Both the position numbers and the translations under genes were made by a program. The notes beneath the pieces were generated by a model. The model did not search any database. It had not been told where the DNA came from and saw only the letters and a list, made by a program, of their open reading frames with translations. DNA of 64,000 nt. Source: Megaustenia siamemsis (lineage: Eukaryota; Mollusca; Gastropoda; Stylommatophora; Ariophantidae). The stretch's first letter is position 1; each line of letters opens with the position of its first letter. Location of the stretch: the NCBI GenBank assembly GCA_032433765.1, contig JAVIAB010000051.1, positions 146,826,568 to 146,890,567 of the forward strand, written 5' to 3'. Of this stretch, positions 48,601 through 62,700 are shown piece by piece.

Positions 48601-51600
48601 TTGTGATCATGTTCCATGTAGATGAGAGCTGACTTTCCAATGTGTCAGTCTTTCAACAAGTCTAGCTTGTCACGTCCAGGCCACATTGTGATCATGTTCC
48701 ATGTAGATGAGAGCTGACTTTCCAATGTGTCAGTCTTTCAACAAGTCTAGCTTGTCACGTCCAGGCCACATTGTGATCATGTTCCATGTAGATGAGAGCT
48801 GACTTTCCAATGTGTCAGTCTTTCAACAAGTCTAGCTTGTCACGTCCAGGCCACATTGTGATCATGTTCCATGTAGATGAGAGCTGACTTTCCAATGTGT
48901 CAGTCTTTCAACAAGTCTAGCTTGTCACGTCCAGGCCACATTGTGATCATGTTCCATGTAGATGAGAGCTGACTTTCCAATGTGTCAGTCTTTCAACAAG
49001 TCTAGCTTGTCACGTCCAGGCCACATTGTGATCATGTTCCATGTAGATGAGAGCTGACTTTCCAATGTGTCAGTCTTTCAACAAGTCTAGCTTGTCACGT
49101 CCAGGCCACATTGTGATCATGTTCCATGTAGATGAGAGCTGACTTTCCAATGTGTCAGTCTTTCAACAAGTCTAGCTTGTCACGTCCAGGCCACATTGTG
49201 ATCATGTTCCATGTAGATGAGAGCTGACTTTCCAATGTGTCAGTCTTTCAACAAGTCTAGCTTGTCACGTCCAGGCCACATTGTGATCATGTTCCATGTA
49301 GATGAGAGCTGACTTTCCAATGTGTCAGTCTTTCAACAAGTCTAGCTTGTCACGTCCAGGCCACATTGTGATCATGTTCCATGTAGATGAGAGCTGACTT
49401 TCCAATGTGTCAGTCTTTCAACAAGTCTAGCTTGTCACGTCCAGGCCACATTGTGATCATGTTCCATGTAGATGAGAGCTGACTTTCCAATGTGTCAGTC
49501 TTTCAACAAGTCTAGCTTGTCACGTCCAGGCCACATTGTGATCATGTTCCATGTAGATGAGAGCTGACTTTCCAATGTGTCAGTCTTTCAACAAGTCTAG
49601 CTTGTCACGTCCAGGCCACATTGTGATCATGTTCCATGTAGATGAGAGCTGACTTTCCAATGTGTCAGTCTTTCAACAAGTCTAGCTTGTCACGTCCAGG
49701 CCACATTGTGATCATGTTCCATGTAGATGAGAGCTGACTTTCCAATGTGTCAGTCTTTCAACAAGTCTAGCTTGTCACGTCCAGGCCACATTGTGATCAT
49801 GTTCCATGTAGATGAGAGCTGACTTTCCAATGTGTCAGTCTTTCAACAAGTCTAGCTTGTCACGTCCAGGCCACATTGTGATCATGTTCCATGTAGATGA
49901 GAGCTGACTTTCCAATGTGTCAGTCTTTCAACAAGTCTAGCTTGTCACGTCCAGGCCACATTGTGATCATGTTCCATGTAGATGAGAGCTGACTTTCCAA
50001 TGTGTCAGTCTTTCAACAAGTCTAGCTTGTCACGTCCAGGCCACATTGTGATCATGTTCCATGTAGATGAGAGCTGACTTTCCAATGTGTCAGTCTTTCA
50101 ACAAGTCTAGCTTGTCACGTCCAGGCACATTGTGATCATGTTCCATGTAGATGAGAGCTGACTTTCCAATGTGTCAGTCTTTCAACAAGTCTAGCTTGTC
50201 ACGTCCAGGCCACATTGTGATCATGTTCCATGTAGATGAGAGCTGACTTTCCAATGTGTCAGTCTTTCAACAAGTCTAGCTTGTCACGTCCAGGCACATT
50301 GTGATCATGTTCCATGTAGATGAGAGCTGACTTTCCAATGTGTCAGTCTTTCAACAAGTCTAGCTTGTCACGTCCAGGCCACATTGTGATCATGTTCCAT
50401 GTAGATGAGAGCTGACTTTCCAATGTGTCAGTCTTTCAACAAGTCTAGCTTGTCACGTCCAGGCCACATTGTGATCATGTTCCATGTAGATGAGAGCTGA
50501 CTTTCCAATGTGTCAGTCTTTCAACAAGTCTAGCTTGTCACGTCCAGGCCACATTGTGATCATGTTCCATGTAGATGAGAGCTGACTTTCCAATGTGTCA
50601 GTCTTTCAACAAGTCTAGCTTGTCACGTCCAGGCCACATTGTGATCATGTTCCATGTAGATGAGAGCTGACTTTCCAATGTGTCAGTCTTTCAACAAGTC
50701 TAGCTTGTCACGTCCAGGCCACATTGTGATCATGTTCCATGTAGATGAGAGCTGACTTTCCAATGTGTCAGTCTTTCAACAAGTCTAGCTTGTCACGTCC
50801 AGGCCACATTGTGATCATGTTCCATGTAGATGAGAGCTGACTTTCCAATGTGTCAGTCTTTCAACAAGTCTAGCTTGTCACGTCCAGGCCACATTGTGAT
50901 CATGTTCCATGTAGATGAGAGCTGACTTTCCAATGTGTCAGTCTTTCAACAAGTCTAGCTTGTCACGTCCAGGCCACATTGTGATCATGTTCCATGTAGA
51001 TGAGAGCGACTTTCCAATGTGTCAGTCTTTCAACAAGTCTAGCTTGTCACGTCCAGGCCACATTGTGATCATGTTCCATGTAGATGAGAGCTGACTTTCC
51101 AATGTGTCAGTCTTTCAACAAGTCTAGCTTGTCACGTCCAGGCCACATTGTGATCATGTTCCATGTAGATGAGAGCTGACTTTCCAATGTGTCAGTTTCA
51201 ACAAGTCTAGCTTGTCACGTCCAGGCCACATTGTGATCATGTTCCATGTAGATGAGAGCTGACTTTCCAATGTGTCAGTCTTTCAACAAGTCTAGCTTGT
51301 CACGTCCAGGCCACATTGTGATCATGTTCCATGTAGATGAGAGCTGACTTTCCAATGTGTCAGTCTTTCACAAGTCTAGCTTGTCACGTCCAGGCCACAT
51401 TGTGATCATGTTCCATGTAGATGAGAGCTGACTTTCCAATGTGTCAGTCTTTCAACAAGTCTAGCTTGTCACGTCCAGGCCACATTGTGATCATGTTCCA
51501 TGTAGATGAGAGCTGACTTTCCAATGTGTCAGTCTTTCAACAAGTCTAGCTTGTCACGTCCAGCCACATTGTGATCATGTTCCATGTAGATGAGAGCTGA

Positions 51601-54600
51601 CTTTCCAATGTGTCAGTCTTTCAACAAGTCTAGCTTGTCACGTCCAGGCCACATTGTGATCATGTTCCATGTAGATGAGAGCTGACTTTCCAATGTGTCA
51701 GTCTTTCAACAAGTCTAGCTTGTCACGTCCAGGCCACATTGTGATCATGTTCCATGTAGATGAGAGCTGACTTTCCAATGTGTCAGTCTTTCAACAAGTC
51801 TAGCTTGTCACGTCCAGGCCACATTGTGATCATGTTCCATGTAGATGAGAGCTGACTTTCCAATGTGTCAGTCTTTCAACAAGTCTAGCTTGTCACGTCC
51901 AGGCCACATTGTGATCATGTTCCATGTAGATGAGAGCTGACTTTCCAATGTGTCAGTCTTTCAACAAGTCTAGCTTGTCACGTCCAGGCCACATTGTGAT
52001 CATGTTCCATGTAGATGAGAGCTGACTTTCCAATGTGTCAGTCTTTCAACAAGTCTAGCTTGTCACGTCCAGGCCACATTGTGATCATGTTCCATGTAGA
52101 TGAGAGCTGACTTTCCAATGTGTCAGTCTTTCAACAAGTCTAGCTTGTCACGTCCAGGCACATTGTGATCATGTTCCATGTAGATGAGAGCTGACTTTCC
52201 AATGTGTCAGTCTTTCAACAAGTCTAGCTTGTCACGTCCAGGCCACATTGTGATCATGTTCCATGTAGATGAGAGCTGACTTTCCAATGTGTCAGTCTTT
52301 CAACAAGTCTAGCTTGTCACGTCCAGGCCACATTGTGATCATGTTCCATGTAGATGAGAGCTGACTTTCCAATGTGTCAGTCTTTCAACAAGTCTAGCTT
52401 GTCACGTCCAGGCCACATTGTGATCATGTTCCATGTAGATGAGAGCTGACTTTCCAATGTGTCAGTCTTTCAACAAGTCTAGCTTGTCACGTCCAGGCCA
52501 CATTGTGATCATGTTCCATGTAGATGAGAGCTGACTTTCCAATGTGTCAGTCTTTCAACAAGTCTAGCTTGTCACGTCCAGGCCACATTGTGATCATGTT
52601 CCATGTAGATGAGAGCTGACTTTCCAATGTGTCAGTCTTTCAACAAGTCTAGCTTGTCACGTCCAGGCCACATTGTGATCATGTTCCATGTAGATGAGAG
52701 CTGACTTTCCAATGTGTCAGTCTTTCAACAAGTCTAGCTTGTCACGTCCAGGCACATTGTGATCATGTTCCATGTAGATGAGAGCTGACTTTCCAATGTG
52801 TCAGTCTTTCAACAAGTCTAGCTTGTCACGTCCAGGCCACATTGTGATCATGTTCCATGTAGATGAGAGCTGACTTTCCAATGTGTCAGTCTTTCAACAA
52901 GTCTAGCTTGTCACGTCCAGGCCACATTGTGATCATGTTCCATGTAGATGAGAGCTGACTTTCCAATGTGTCAGTCTTTCAACAAGTCTAGCTTGTCACG
53001 TCCAGGCCACATTGTGATCATGTTCCATGTAGATGAGAGCTGACTTTCCAATGTGTCAGTCTTTCAACAAGTCTAGCTTGTCACGTCCAGCCACATTGTG
53101 ATCATGTTCCATGTAGATGAGAGCTGACTTTCCAATGTGTCAGTCTTTCAACAAGTCTAGCTTGTCACGTCCAGGCCACATTGTGATCATGTTCCATGTA
53201 GATGAGAGCTGACTTTCCAATGTGTCAGTCTTTCAACAAGTCTAGCTTGTCACGTCCAGGCCACATTGTGATCATGTTCCATGTAGATGAGAGCTGACTT
53301 TCCAATGTGTCAGTCTTTCAACAAGTCTAGCTTGTCACGTCCAGGCCACATTGTGATCATGTTCCATGTAGATGAGAGCTGACTTTCCAATGTGTCAGTC
53401 TTTCAACAAGTCTAGCTTGTCACGTCCAGGCCACATTGTGATCATGTTCCATGTAGATGAGAGCTGACTTTCCAATGTGTCAGTCTTTCAACAAGTCTAG
53501 CTTGTCACGTCCAGGCCACATTGTGATCATGTTCCATGTAGATGAGAGCTGACTTTCCAATGTGTCAGTCTTTCAACAAGTCTAGCTTGTCACGTCCAGG
53601 CCACATTGTGATCATGTTCCATGTAGATGAGAGCTGACTTTCCAATGTGTCAGTCTTTCAACAAGTCTAGCTTGTCACGTCCAGGCACATTGTGATCATG
53701 TTCCATGTAGATGAGAGCTGACTTTCCATGTGTCAGTCTTTCAACAAGTCTAGCTTGTCACGTCCAGGCCACATTGTGATCATGTTCCATGTAGATGAGA
53801 GCTGACTTTCCAATGTGTCAGTCTTTCAACAAGTCTAGCTTGTCACGTCCAGGCCACATTGTGATCATGTTCCATGTAGATGAGAGCTGACTTTCCAATG
53901 TGTCAGTCTTTCAACAAGTCTAGCTTGTCACGTCCAGGCCACATTGTGATCATGTTCCATGTAGATGAGAGCTGACTTTCCAAGTGTCAGTCTTTCAACA
54001 AGTCTAGCTTGTCACGTCCAGGCCACATTGTGATCATGTTCCATGTAGATGAGAGCTGACTTTCCAATGTGTCAGTCTTTCAACAAGTCTAGCTTGTCAC
54101 GTCCAGGCCACATTGTGATCATGTTCCATGTAGATGAGAGCTGACTTTCCAATGTGTCAGTCTTTCAACAAGTCTAGCTTGTCACGTCCAGGCCACATTG
54201 TGATCATGTTCCATGTAGATGAGAGCTGACTTTCCAATGTGTCAGTCTTTCAACAACGTCTAGCTTGTCACGTCCAGGCCACATTGTGATCATGTTTCCA
54301 TGTAGATGAGAGCTGACTTTCCAATGTGTCAGTCTTTCAACAAGTCTAGCTTGTCACGTCCAGGCCACATTGTGATCATGTTCCATGTAGATGAGAGCTG
54401 ACTTTCCAATGTGTCAGTCTTTCAACAAGTCTAGCTTGTCACGTCCAGGCACATTGTGATCATGTTCCATGTAGATGAGAGCTGACTTTCCAATGTGTCA
54501 GTCTTTCAACAAGTCTAGCTTGTCACGTCCAGGCCACATTGTGATCATGTTCCATGTAGATGAGAGCTGACTTCCAATGTGTCAGTCTTTCAACAAGTCT

Positions 54601-56658
54601 AGCTTGCCACGTCCAGGCCACATTGTGATCATGTTCCATGTAGATGAGAGCTGACTTTCCAATGTGTCAGTCTTTCAACAAGTCTAGCTTGTCACGTCCA
54701 GGCCACATTGTGATCATGTTCCATGTAGATGAGAGCTGACTTTCCAATGTGTCAGTCTTTCAACAAGTCTAGCTTGTCACGTCCAGGCCACATTGTGATC
54801 ATGTTCCATGTAGATGAGAGCTGACTTTCCAATGTGTCAGTCTTTCAACAAGTCTAGCTTGTCACGTCCAGGCCACATTGTGATCATGTTCCATGTAGAT
54901 GAGAGCTGACTTTCCAATGTGTCAGTCTTTCAACAAGTCTAGCTTGTCACGTCCAGCGCCTTGTATCATGTTCCATGTAGATGAGAGCTGACTTTCCAAT
55001 GTGTCAGTCTTTCAACAAGTCTAGCTTGTCACGTCCAGGCCACATTGTGATCATGTTCCATGTAGATGAGAGCTGACTTTCCAATGTGTCAGTCTTTCAA
55101 CAAGTCTAGCTTGTCACGTCCAGGCCACATTGTGATCATGTTCCATGTAGATGAGAGCTGACTTTCCAATGTGTCAGTCTTTCAACAAGTCTAGCTTGTC
55201 ACGTCCAGGCCACATTGTGATCATGTTCCAGTAGATGAGAGCTGACTTCCAATGTGTCAGTCTTCAACAAGTCTAGCTGTCACGTCCAGGCCACATTGTG
55301 ATCATGTTCCATGTAGATGAGAGCTGACTTTCCAATGGTGTCAGTCTTTCAACAAGTCTAGCTTGTCACGTCCGGCCACATTGTGATCATGTTCCATGTA
55401 GATGAGAGCTGACTTCCAATGTCAGTCTTTCAACAAGTCTAGCTTGTCACGTCCAGGCCACATTGTGATCATGTTCCATGTAGATGAGAGCTGACTTTCC
55501 AATGTGTCAGTCTTTCAACAAGTCTAGCTTGTCACGTCCAGGCACATTGTGATCATGTTCCATGTAGATGAGAGCTGACTTTCCAATGTGTCAGTCTTTC
55601 AACAAGTCTAGCTTGTCACGTCCAGGACACATTGTGATCATGTTCCATGTAGATGAGAGCTGACTTTCCAATGTGTCAGTCTTTCAACAAGTCTAGCTTG
55701 TCACGTCCAGGCCACATTGTGATCATGTTCCATGTAGATGAGAGCTGACTTTCCAATGTGTCAGTCTTTCAACAAGTCTAGCTTGTCACGTCCAGGCCAC
55801 ATTGTGATCATGTTCCATGTAGATGAGAGCTGACTTTCCAATGTGTCAGTCTTTCAACAAGTCTAGCTTGTCACGTCCAGGCCACATTGTGATCATGTTC
55901 CATGTAGATGAGAGCTGACTTTCCAATGTGTCAGTCTTTCAACAAGTCTAGCTTGTCACGTCCAGGCCACATTGTGATCATTTCCATGTAGATGAGAGCT
56001 GACTTTCCAATGTGTCAGTCTTTCAACAAGTCTAGCTTGTCACGTCCAGGCCACATTGTATCATGTTCCATGTAGATGAGAGCTGACTTCCAAATGTGTC
56101 AGTCTTTCAACAAGTCTAGCTTGTCACGTCCAGGCCACATTGTGATCATGTTCCATGTAGATGAGAGCTGACTTTCCAATGTGTCAGTCTTTCAACAAGT
56201 CTAGCTTGTCAGTCCAGGCCACATTGTGATCATGTTCCATGTAGATGAGAGCTGACTTTCCAATGTGTCAGTCTTTCAACAAGTCTAGCTTGTCACGTCC
56301 AGGCACATTGTGATCATGTTCCATGTAGATGAGAGCTGACTTTCCAATGTGTCAGTCTTTCAACAAGTCTAGCTTGTCACGTCCAGGCCACATTGTGATC
56401 ATGTTCCATGTAGATGAGAGCTGACTTTCCAATGTGTCAGTCTTTCAACAAGTCTAGCTTGTCACGTCCAGGCACATTGTGATCATGTTCCATGTAGATG
56501 AGAGCTGACTTTCCAATGTGCAGTCTTTCAACAAGTCTAGCTTGTCACGTCCAGGCCACATTGTGATCATGTTCCTGTAGATGAGAGCTGACTTTCCAAT
56601 GTGTCAGTCTTCAACAAGTCTAGCTTGTCACGTCCAGGCCACATTGTGATCATGTTCC

Positions 56659-56758
56659 NNNNNNNNNNNNNNNNNNNNNNNNNNNNNNNNNNNNNNNNNN
56701 NNNNNNNNNNNNNNNNNNNNNNNNNNNNNNNNNNNNNNNNNNNNNNNNNNNNNNNNNN
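56659..56758. other. Assembly gap of exactly 100 N
   Basis: One run of 100 N inside the satellite. The round number suggests a gap of unknown true size, so the real array may be longer than it appears. Confidence 0.99.
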
Positions 56759-59700
56759 CAGGCACATTGTGATCATGTTCCATGTAGATGAGAGCTGACT
56801 TTCCAATGTGTCAGTCTTTCAACAAGTCTAAGCTTGTCACGTCCAGGCCACATTGTGATCATGTTCCATGTAGATGAGAGCTGACTTTCCAATGTGTCAG
56901 TCTTTCAACAAGTCTAGCTTGTCACGTCCAGGGCACATTGTGATCATGTTCCATGTAGATGAGAGCTGACTTTCCAATGTGTCAGTCTTTCAACAAGTCT
57001 AGCTTGTCACGTCCAGGCCACATTGTGATCATGTTCCATGTAGATGAGAGCTGACTTTCCAATGTGTCAGTCTTTCAACAAGTCTAGCTTGTCACGTCCA
57101 GGCCACATTGTGATCATGTTCCATGTAGATGAGAGCTGACTTTCCAATGTGTCAGTCTTTCAACAAGTCTAGCTTGTCACGTCCAGGCCACATTGTGATC
57201 ATGTTCCATGTAGATGAGAGCTGACTTTCCAATGTGTCAGTCTTTCAACAAGTCTAGCTTGTCACGTCCAGGCCACATTGTGATCATGTTCCATGTAGAT
57301 GAGAGCTGACTTTCCAATGTGTCAGTCTTTCAAACAAGTCTTCTTGTCACGTCCAGGCCACATTGTGATCATGTTCCATGTAGATGAGAGCTGACTTTCC
57401 AATGTGTCAGTCTTTCAACAAGTCTAGCTTGTCACGTCCAGGCCACATTGTGATCATGTTCCATGTAGATGAGAGCTGACTTTCCAATGTGTCAGTCTTT
57501 CAACAAGTCTAGCTTGTCACGTCCAGGCCACATTGTGATCATGTTCCATGTAGATGAGAGCTGACTTTCCAATGTGTCAGTCTTTCAACAAGTCTAGCTT
57601 GTCACGTCCAGGCCACATTGTGATCATGTTCCATGTAGATGAGAGCTGACTTTCCAATGTGTCAGTCTTTCAACAAGTCTAGCTTGTCACGTCCAGGCCA
57701 CATTGTGATCATGTTCCATGTAGATGAGAGCTGACTTTCCAATGTGTCAGTCTTTCAACAAGTCTAGCTTGTCACGTCCAGGCCACATTGTGATCATGTT
57801 CCATGTAGATGAGAGCTGACTTTCCAATGTGTCAGTCTTTCAACAAGTCTAGCTTGTCACGTCCAGGCCACATTGTGATCATGTTCCATGTAGATGAGAG
57901 CTGACTTTCCAATGTGTCAGTCTTTCAACAAGTCTAGCTTGTCACGTCCAGGCCACATTGTGATCATGTTCCATGTAATGAGAGCTGACTTTCCAATGTG
58001 TCAGTCTTTCAACAAGTCTAGCTTGTCACGTCCAGGCCACATTGTGATCATGTTCCATGTAGATGAGAGCTGACTTTCCAATGTGTCAGTCTTTCAACAA
58101 GTCTAGCTTGTCACGTCCAGGCCACATTGTGATCATGTTCCATGTAGATGAGAGCTGACTTTCCAATGTGTCAGTCTTCAACAAGTCTAGCTTGTCACGT
58201 CCAGGCCACATTGTGATCATGTTCCATGTAGATGAGAGCTGACTTTCCAATGTGTCAGTCTTTCAACAAGTCTAGCTTGTCACGTCCAGGCCACATTGTG
58301 ATCATGTTCCATGTAGATGAGAGCTGACTTTCCAATGTGTCAGTCTTTCAACAAGTCTAGCTTGTCACGTCCAGGCCACATTGTGATCATGTTCCATGTA
58401 GATGAGAGCTGACTTTCCAATGTGTCAGTCTTTCAACAAGTCTAGCTTGTCACGTCCAGGCCACATTGTGATCATGTTCCATGTAGATGAGAGCTGACTT
58501 TCCAATGTGTCAGTCTTTCAACAAGTCTAGCTTGTCACGTCCAGGCCACATTGTGATCATGTTCCATGTAGATGAGAGCTGACTTTCCAATGTGTCAGTC
58601 TTTCAACAAGTCTAGCTTGTCACGTCCAGGCCACATTGTGATCATGTTCCATGTAGATGAGAGCTGACTTTCCAATGTGTCAGTCTTTCAACAAGTCTAG
58701 CTTGTCACGTCCAGGCCACATTGTGATCATGTTCCATGTAGATGAGAGCTGACTTTCCAATGTGTCAGTCTTTCAACAAGTCTAGCTTGTCACGTCCAGG
58801 CCACATTGTGATCATGTTCCATGTAGATGAGAGCTGACTTTCCAATGTGTCAGTCTTTCAACAAGTCTAGCTTGTCACGTCCAGGCCACATTGTGATCAT
58901 GTTCCATGTAGATGAGAGCTGACTTTCCAATGTGTCAGTCTTTCAACAAGTCTAGCTTGTCACGTCCAGGCCACATTGTGATCATGTTCCATGTAGATGA
59001 GAGCTGACTTTCCAATGTGTCAGTCTTTCAACAAGTCTAGCTTGTCACGTCCAGGCCACATTGTGATCATGTTCCATGTAGATGAGAGCTGACTTTCCAA
59101 TGTGTCAGTCTTTCAACAAGTCTAGCTTGTCACGTCCAGGCCACATTGTGATCATGTTCCATGTAGATGAGAGCTGACTTTCCAATGTGTCAGTCTTTCA
59201 ACAAGTCTAGCTTGTCACGTCCAGGCCACATTGTGATCATGTTCCATGTAGATGAGAGCTGACTTTCCAATGTGTCAGTCTTTCAACAAGTCTAGCTTGT
59301 CACGTCCAGGCCACATTGTGATCATGTTCCATGTAGATGAGAGCTGACTTTCCAATGTGTCAGTCTTTCAACAAGTCTAGCTTGTCACGTCCAGGCCACA
59401 TTGTGATCATGTTCCATGTAGATGAGAGCTGACTTTCCAATGTGTCAGTCTTTCAACAAGTCTAGCTTGTCACGTCCAGGCCACATTGTGATCATGTTCC
59501 ATGTAGATGAGAGCTGACTTTCCAATGTGTCAGTCTTTCAACAAGTCTAGCTTGTCACGTCCAGGCCATTGTGATCATGTTCCATGTAGATGAGAGCTGA
59601 CTTTCCAATGTGTCAGTCTTTCAACAAGTCTAGCTTGTCACGTCCAGGCCACATTGTGATCATGTTCCATGTAGATGAGAGCTGACTTTCCAATGTGTCA

Positions 59701-62700
59701 GTCTTTCAACAAGTCTAGCTTGTCACGTCCAGGCCACATTGTGATCATGTTCCATGTAGATGAGAGCTGACTTTCCAATGTGTCAGTCTTTCAACAAGTC
59801 TAGCTTGTCACGTCCAGGCCACATTGTGATCATGTTCCATGTAGATGAGAGCTGACTTTCCAATGTGTCAGTCTTTCAACAAGTCTAGCTTGTCACGTCC
59901 AGGCCACATTGTGATCATGTTCCATGTAGATGAGAGCTGACTTTCCAATGTGTCAGTCTTTCAACAAGTCTAGCTTGTCACGTCCAGGCCACATTGTGAT
60001 CATGTTCCATGTAGATGAGAGCTGACTTTCCAATGTGTCAGTCTTTCAACAAGTCTAGCTTGTCACGTCCAGGCCACATTGTGATCATGTTCCATGTAGA
60101 TGAGAGCTGACTTTCCAATGTGTCAGTCTTTCAACAAGTCTAGCTTGTCACGTCCAGGCCACATTGTGATCATGTTCCATGTAGATGAGAGCTGACTTTC
60201 CAATGTGTCAGTCTTTCAACAAGTCTAGCTTGTCACGTCCAGGCCACATTGTGATCATGTTCCATGTAGATGAGAGCTGACTTTCCAATGTGTCAGTCTT
60301 TCAACAAGTCTAGCTTGTCACGTCCAGGCCACATTGTGATCATGTTCCATGTAGATGAGAGCTGACTTTCCAATGTGTCAGTCTTTCAACAAGTCTAGCT
60401 TGTCACGTCCAGGCCACATTGTGATCATGTTCCATGTAGATGAGAGCTGACTTTCCAATGTGTCAGTCTTTCAACAAGTCTAGCTTGTCACGTCCAGGCC
60501 ACATTGTGATCATGTTCCATGTAGATGAGAGCTGACTTTCCAATGTGTCAGTCTTTCAACAAGTCTAGCTTGTCACGTCCAGGCCACATTGTGATCATGT
60601 TCCATGTAGATGAGAGCTGACTTTCCAATGTGTCAGTCTTTCAACAAGTCTAGCTTGTCACGTCCAGGCACATTGTGATCATGTTCCATGTAGATGAGAG
60701 CTGACTTTCCAATGTGTCAGTCTTTCAACAAGTCTAGCTTGTCACGTCCAGGCCACATTGTGATCATGTTCCATGTAGATGAGAGCTGACTTTCCAATGT
60801 GTCAGTCTTTCAACAAGTCTAGCTTGTCACGTCCAGGCCACATTGTGATCATGTTCCATGTAGATGAGAGCTGACTTTCCAATGTGTCAGTCTTTCAACA
60901 AGTCTAGCTTGTCACGTCCAGGCCATTGTGATCATGTTCCATGTAGATGAGAGCTGACTTTCCAATGTGTCAGTCTTTCAACAAGTCTAGCTTGTCACGT
61001 CCAGGCCACATTGTGATCATGTTCCATGTAGATGAGAGCTGACTTTCCAATGTGTCAGTCTTTCAACAAGTCTAGCTTGTCACGTCCAGGCCACATTGTG
61101 ATCATGTTCCATGTAGATGAGAGCTGACTTTCCAATGTGTCAGTCTTTCAACAAGTCTAGCTTGTCACGTCCAGGCCACATTGTGATCATGTTCCATGTA
61201 GATGAGAGCTGACTTTCCAATGTGTCAGTCTTTCAACAAGTCTAGCTTGTCACGTCCAGGCCACATTGTGATCATGTTCCATGTAGATGAGAGCTGACTT
61301 TCCAATGTGTCAGTCTTTCAACAAGTCTAGCTTGTCACGTCCAGGCCACATTGTGATCATGTTCCATGTAGATGAGAGCTGACTTTCCAATGTGTCAGTC
61401 TTTCAACAAGTCTAGCTTGTCACGTCCAGGCCACATTGTGATCATGTTCCATGTAGATGAGAGCTGACTTTCCAATGTGTCAGTCTTTCAACAAGTCTAG
61501 CTTGTCACGTCCAGGCCACATTGTGATCATGTTCCATGTAGATGAGAGCTGACTTTCCAATGTGTCAGTCTTTCAACAAGTCTAGCTTGTCACGTCCAGG
61601 CCACATTGTGATCATGTTCCATGTAGATGAGAGCTGACTTTCCAATGTGTCAGTCTTTCAACAAGTCTAGCTTGTCACGTCCAGGCCACATTGTGATCAT
61701 GTTCCATGTAGATGAGAGCTGACTTTCCAATGTGTCAGTCTTTCAACAAGTCTAGCTTGTCACGTCCAGGCCACATTGTGATCATGTTCCATGTAGTGAG
61801 AGCTGACGACTTTCCAATGTGTCAGTCTTTCAACAAGTCTAGCTTGTCACGTCCAGGCACATTGTGATCATGTTCCATGTAGATGAGAGCTGACTTTCCA
61901 ATGTGTCAGTCTTTCAACAAGTCTAGCTTGTCACGTCCAGGCCACATTGTGATCATGTTCCATGTAGATGAGAGCTGACTTCCAATGTGTCAGTCTTTCA
62001 ACAAGTCTAGCTTGTCACGTCCAGGCCACATTGTGATCATGTTCCATGTAGATGAGAGCTGACTTTCCAATGTGTCAGTCTTTCAACAAGTCTAGCTTGT
62101 CACGTCCAGGCCACATTGTGATCATGTTCCATGTAGATGAGAGCTGACTTTCCAATGTGTCAGTCTTTCAACAAGTCTAGCTTGTCACGTCCAGGCCACA
62201 TTGTGATCATGTTCCATGTAGATGAGAGCTGACTTTCCAATGTGTCAGTCTTTCAACAAGTCTAGCTTGTCACGTCCAGGCCACATTGTGATCATGTTCC
62301 ATGTAGATGAGAGCTGACTTTCCAATGTGTCAGTCTTTCAACAAGTCTAGCTTGTCACGTCCAGGCCACATTGTGATCATGTTCCATGTAGATGAGAGCT
62401 GACTTTCCAATGTGTCAGTCTTTCAACAAGTCTAGCTTGTCACGTCCAGGCCACATTGTGATCATGTTCCATGTAGATGAGAGCTGACTTTCCAATGTGT
62501 CAGTCTTCAACAAGTCTAGCTTGTCACGTCCAGGCACATTGTGATCATGTTCCATGTAGATGAGAGCTGACTTTCCAATGTGTCAGTCTTTCAACAAGTC
62601 TAGCTTGTCACGTCCAGGCCACATTGTGATCATGTTCCATGTAGATGAGAGCTGACTTTCCAATGTGTCAGTCTTTCAACAGTCTAGCTTGTCACGTCCA

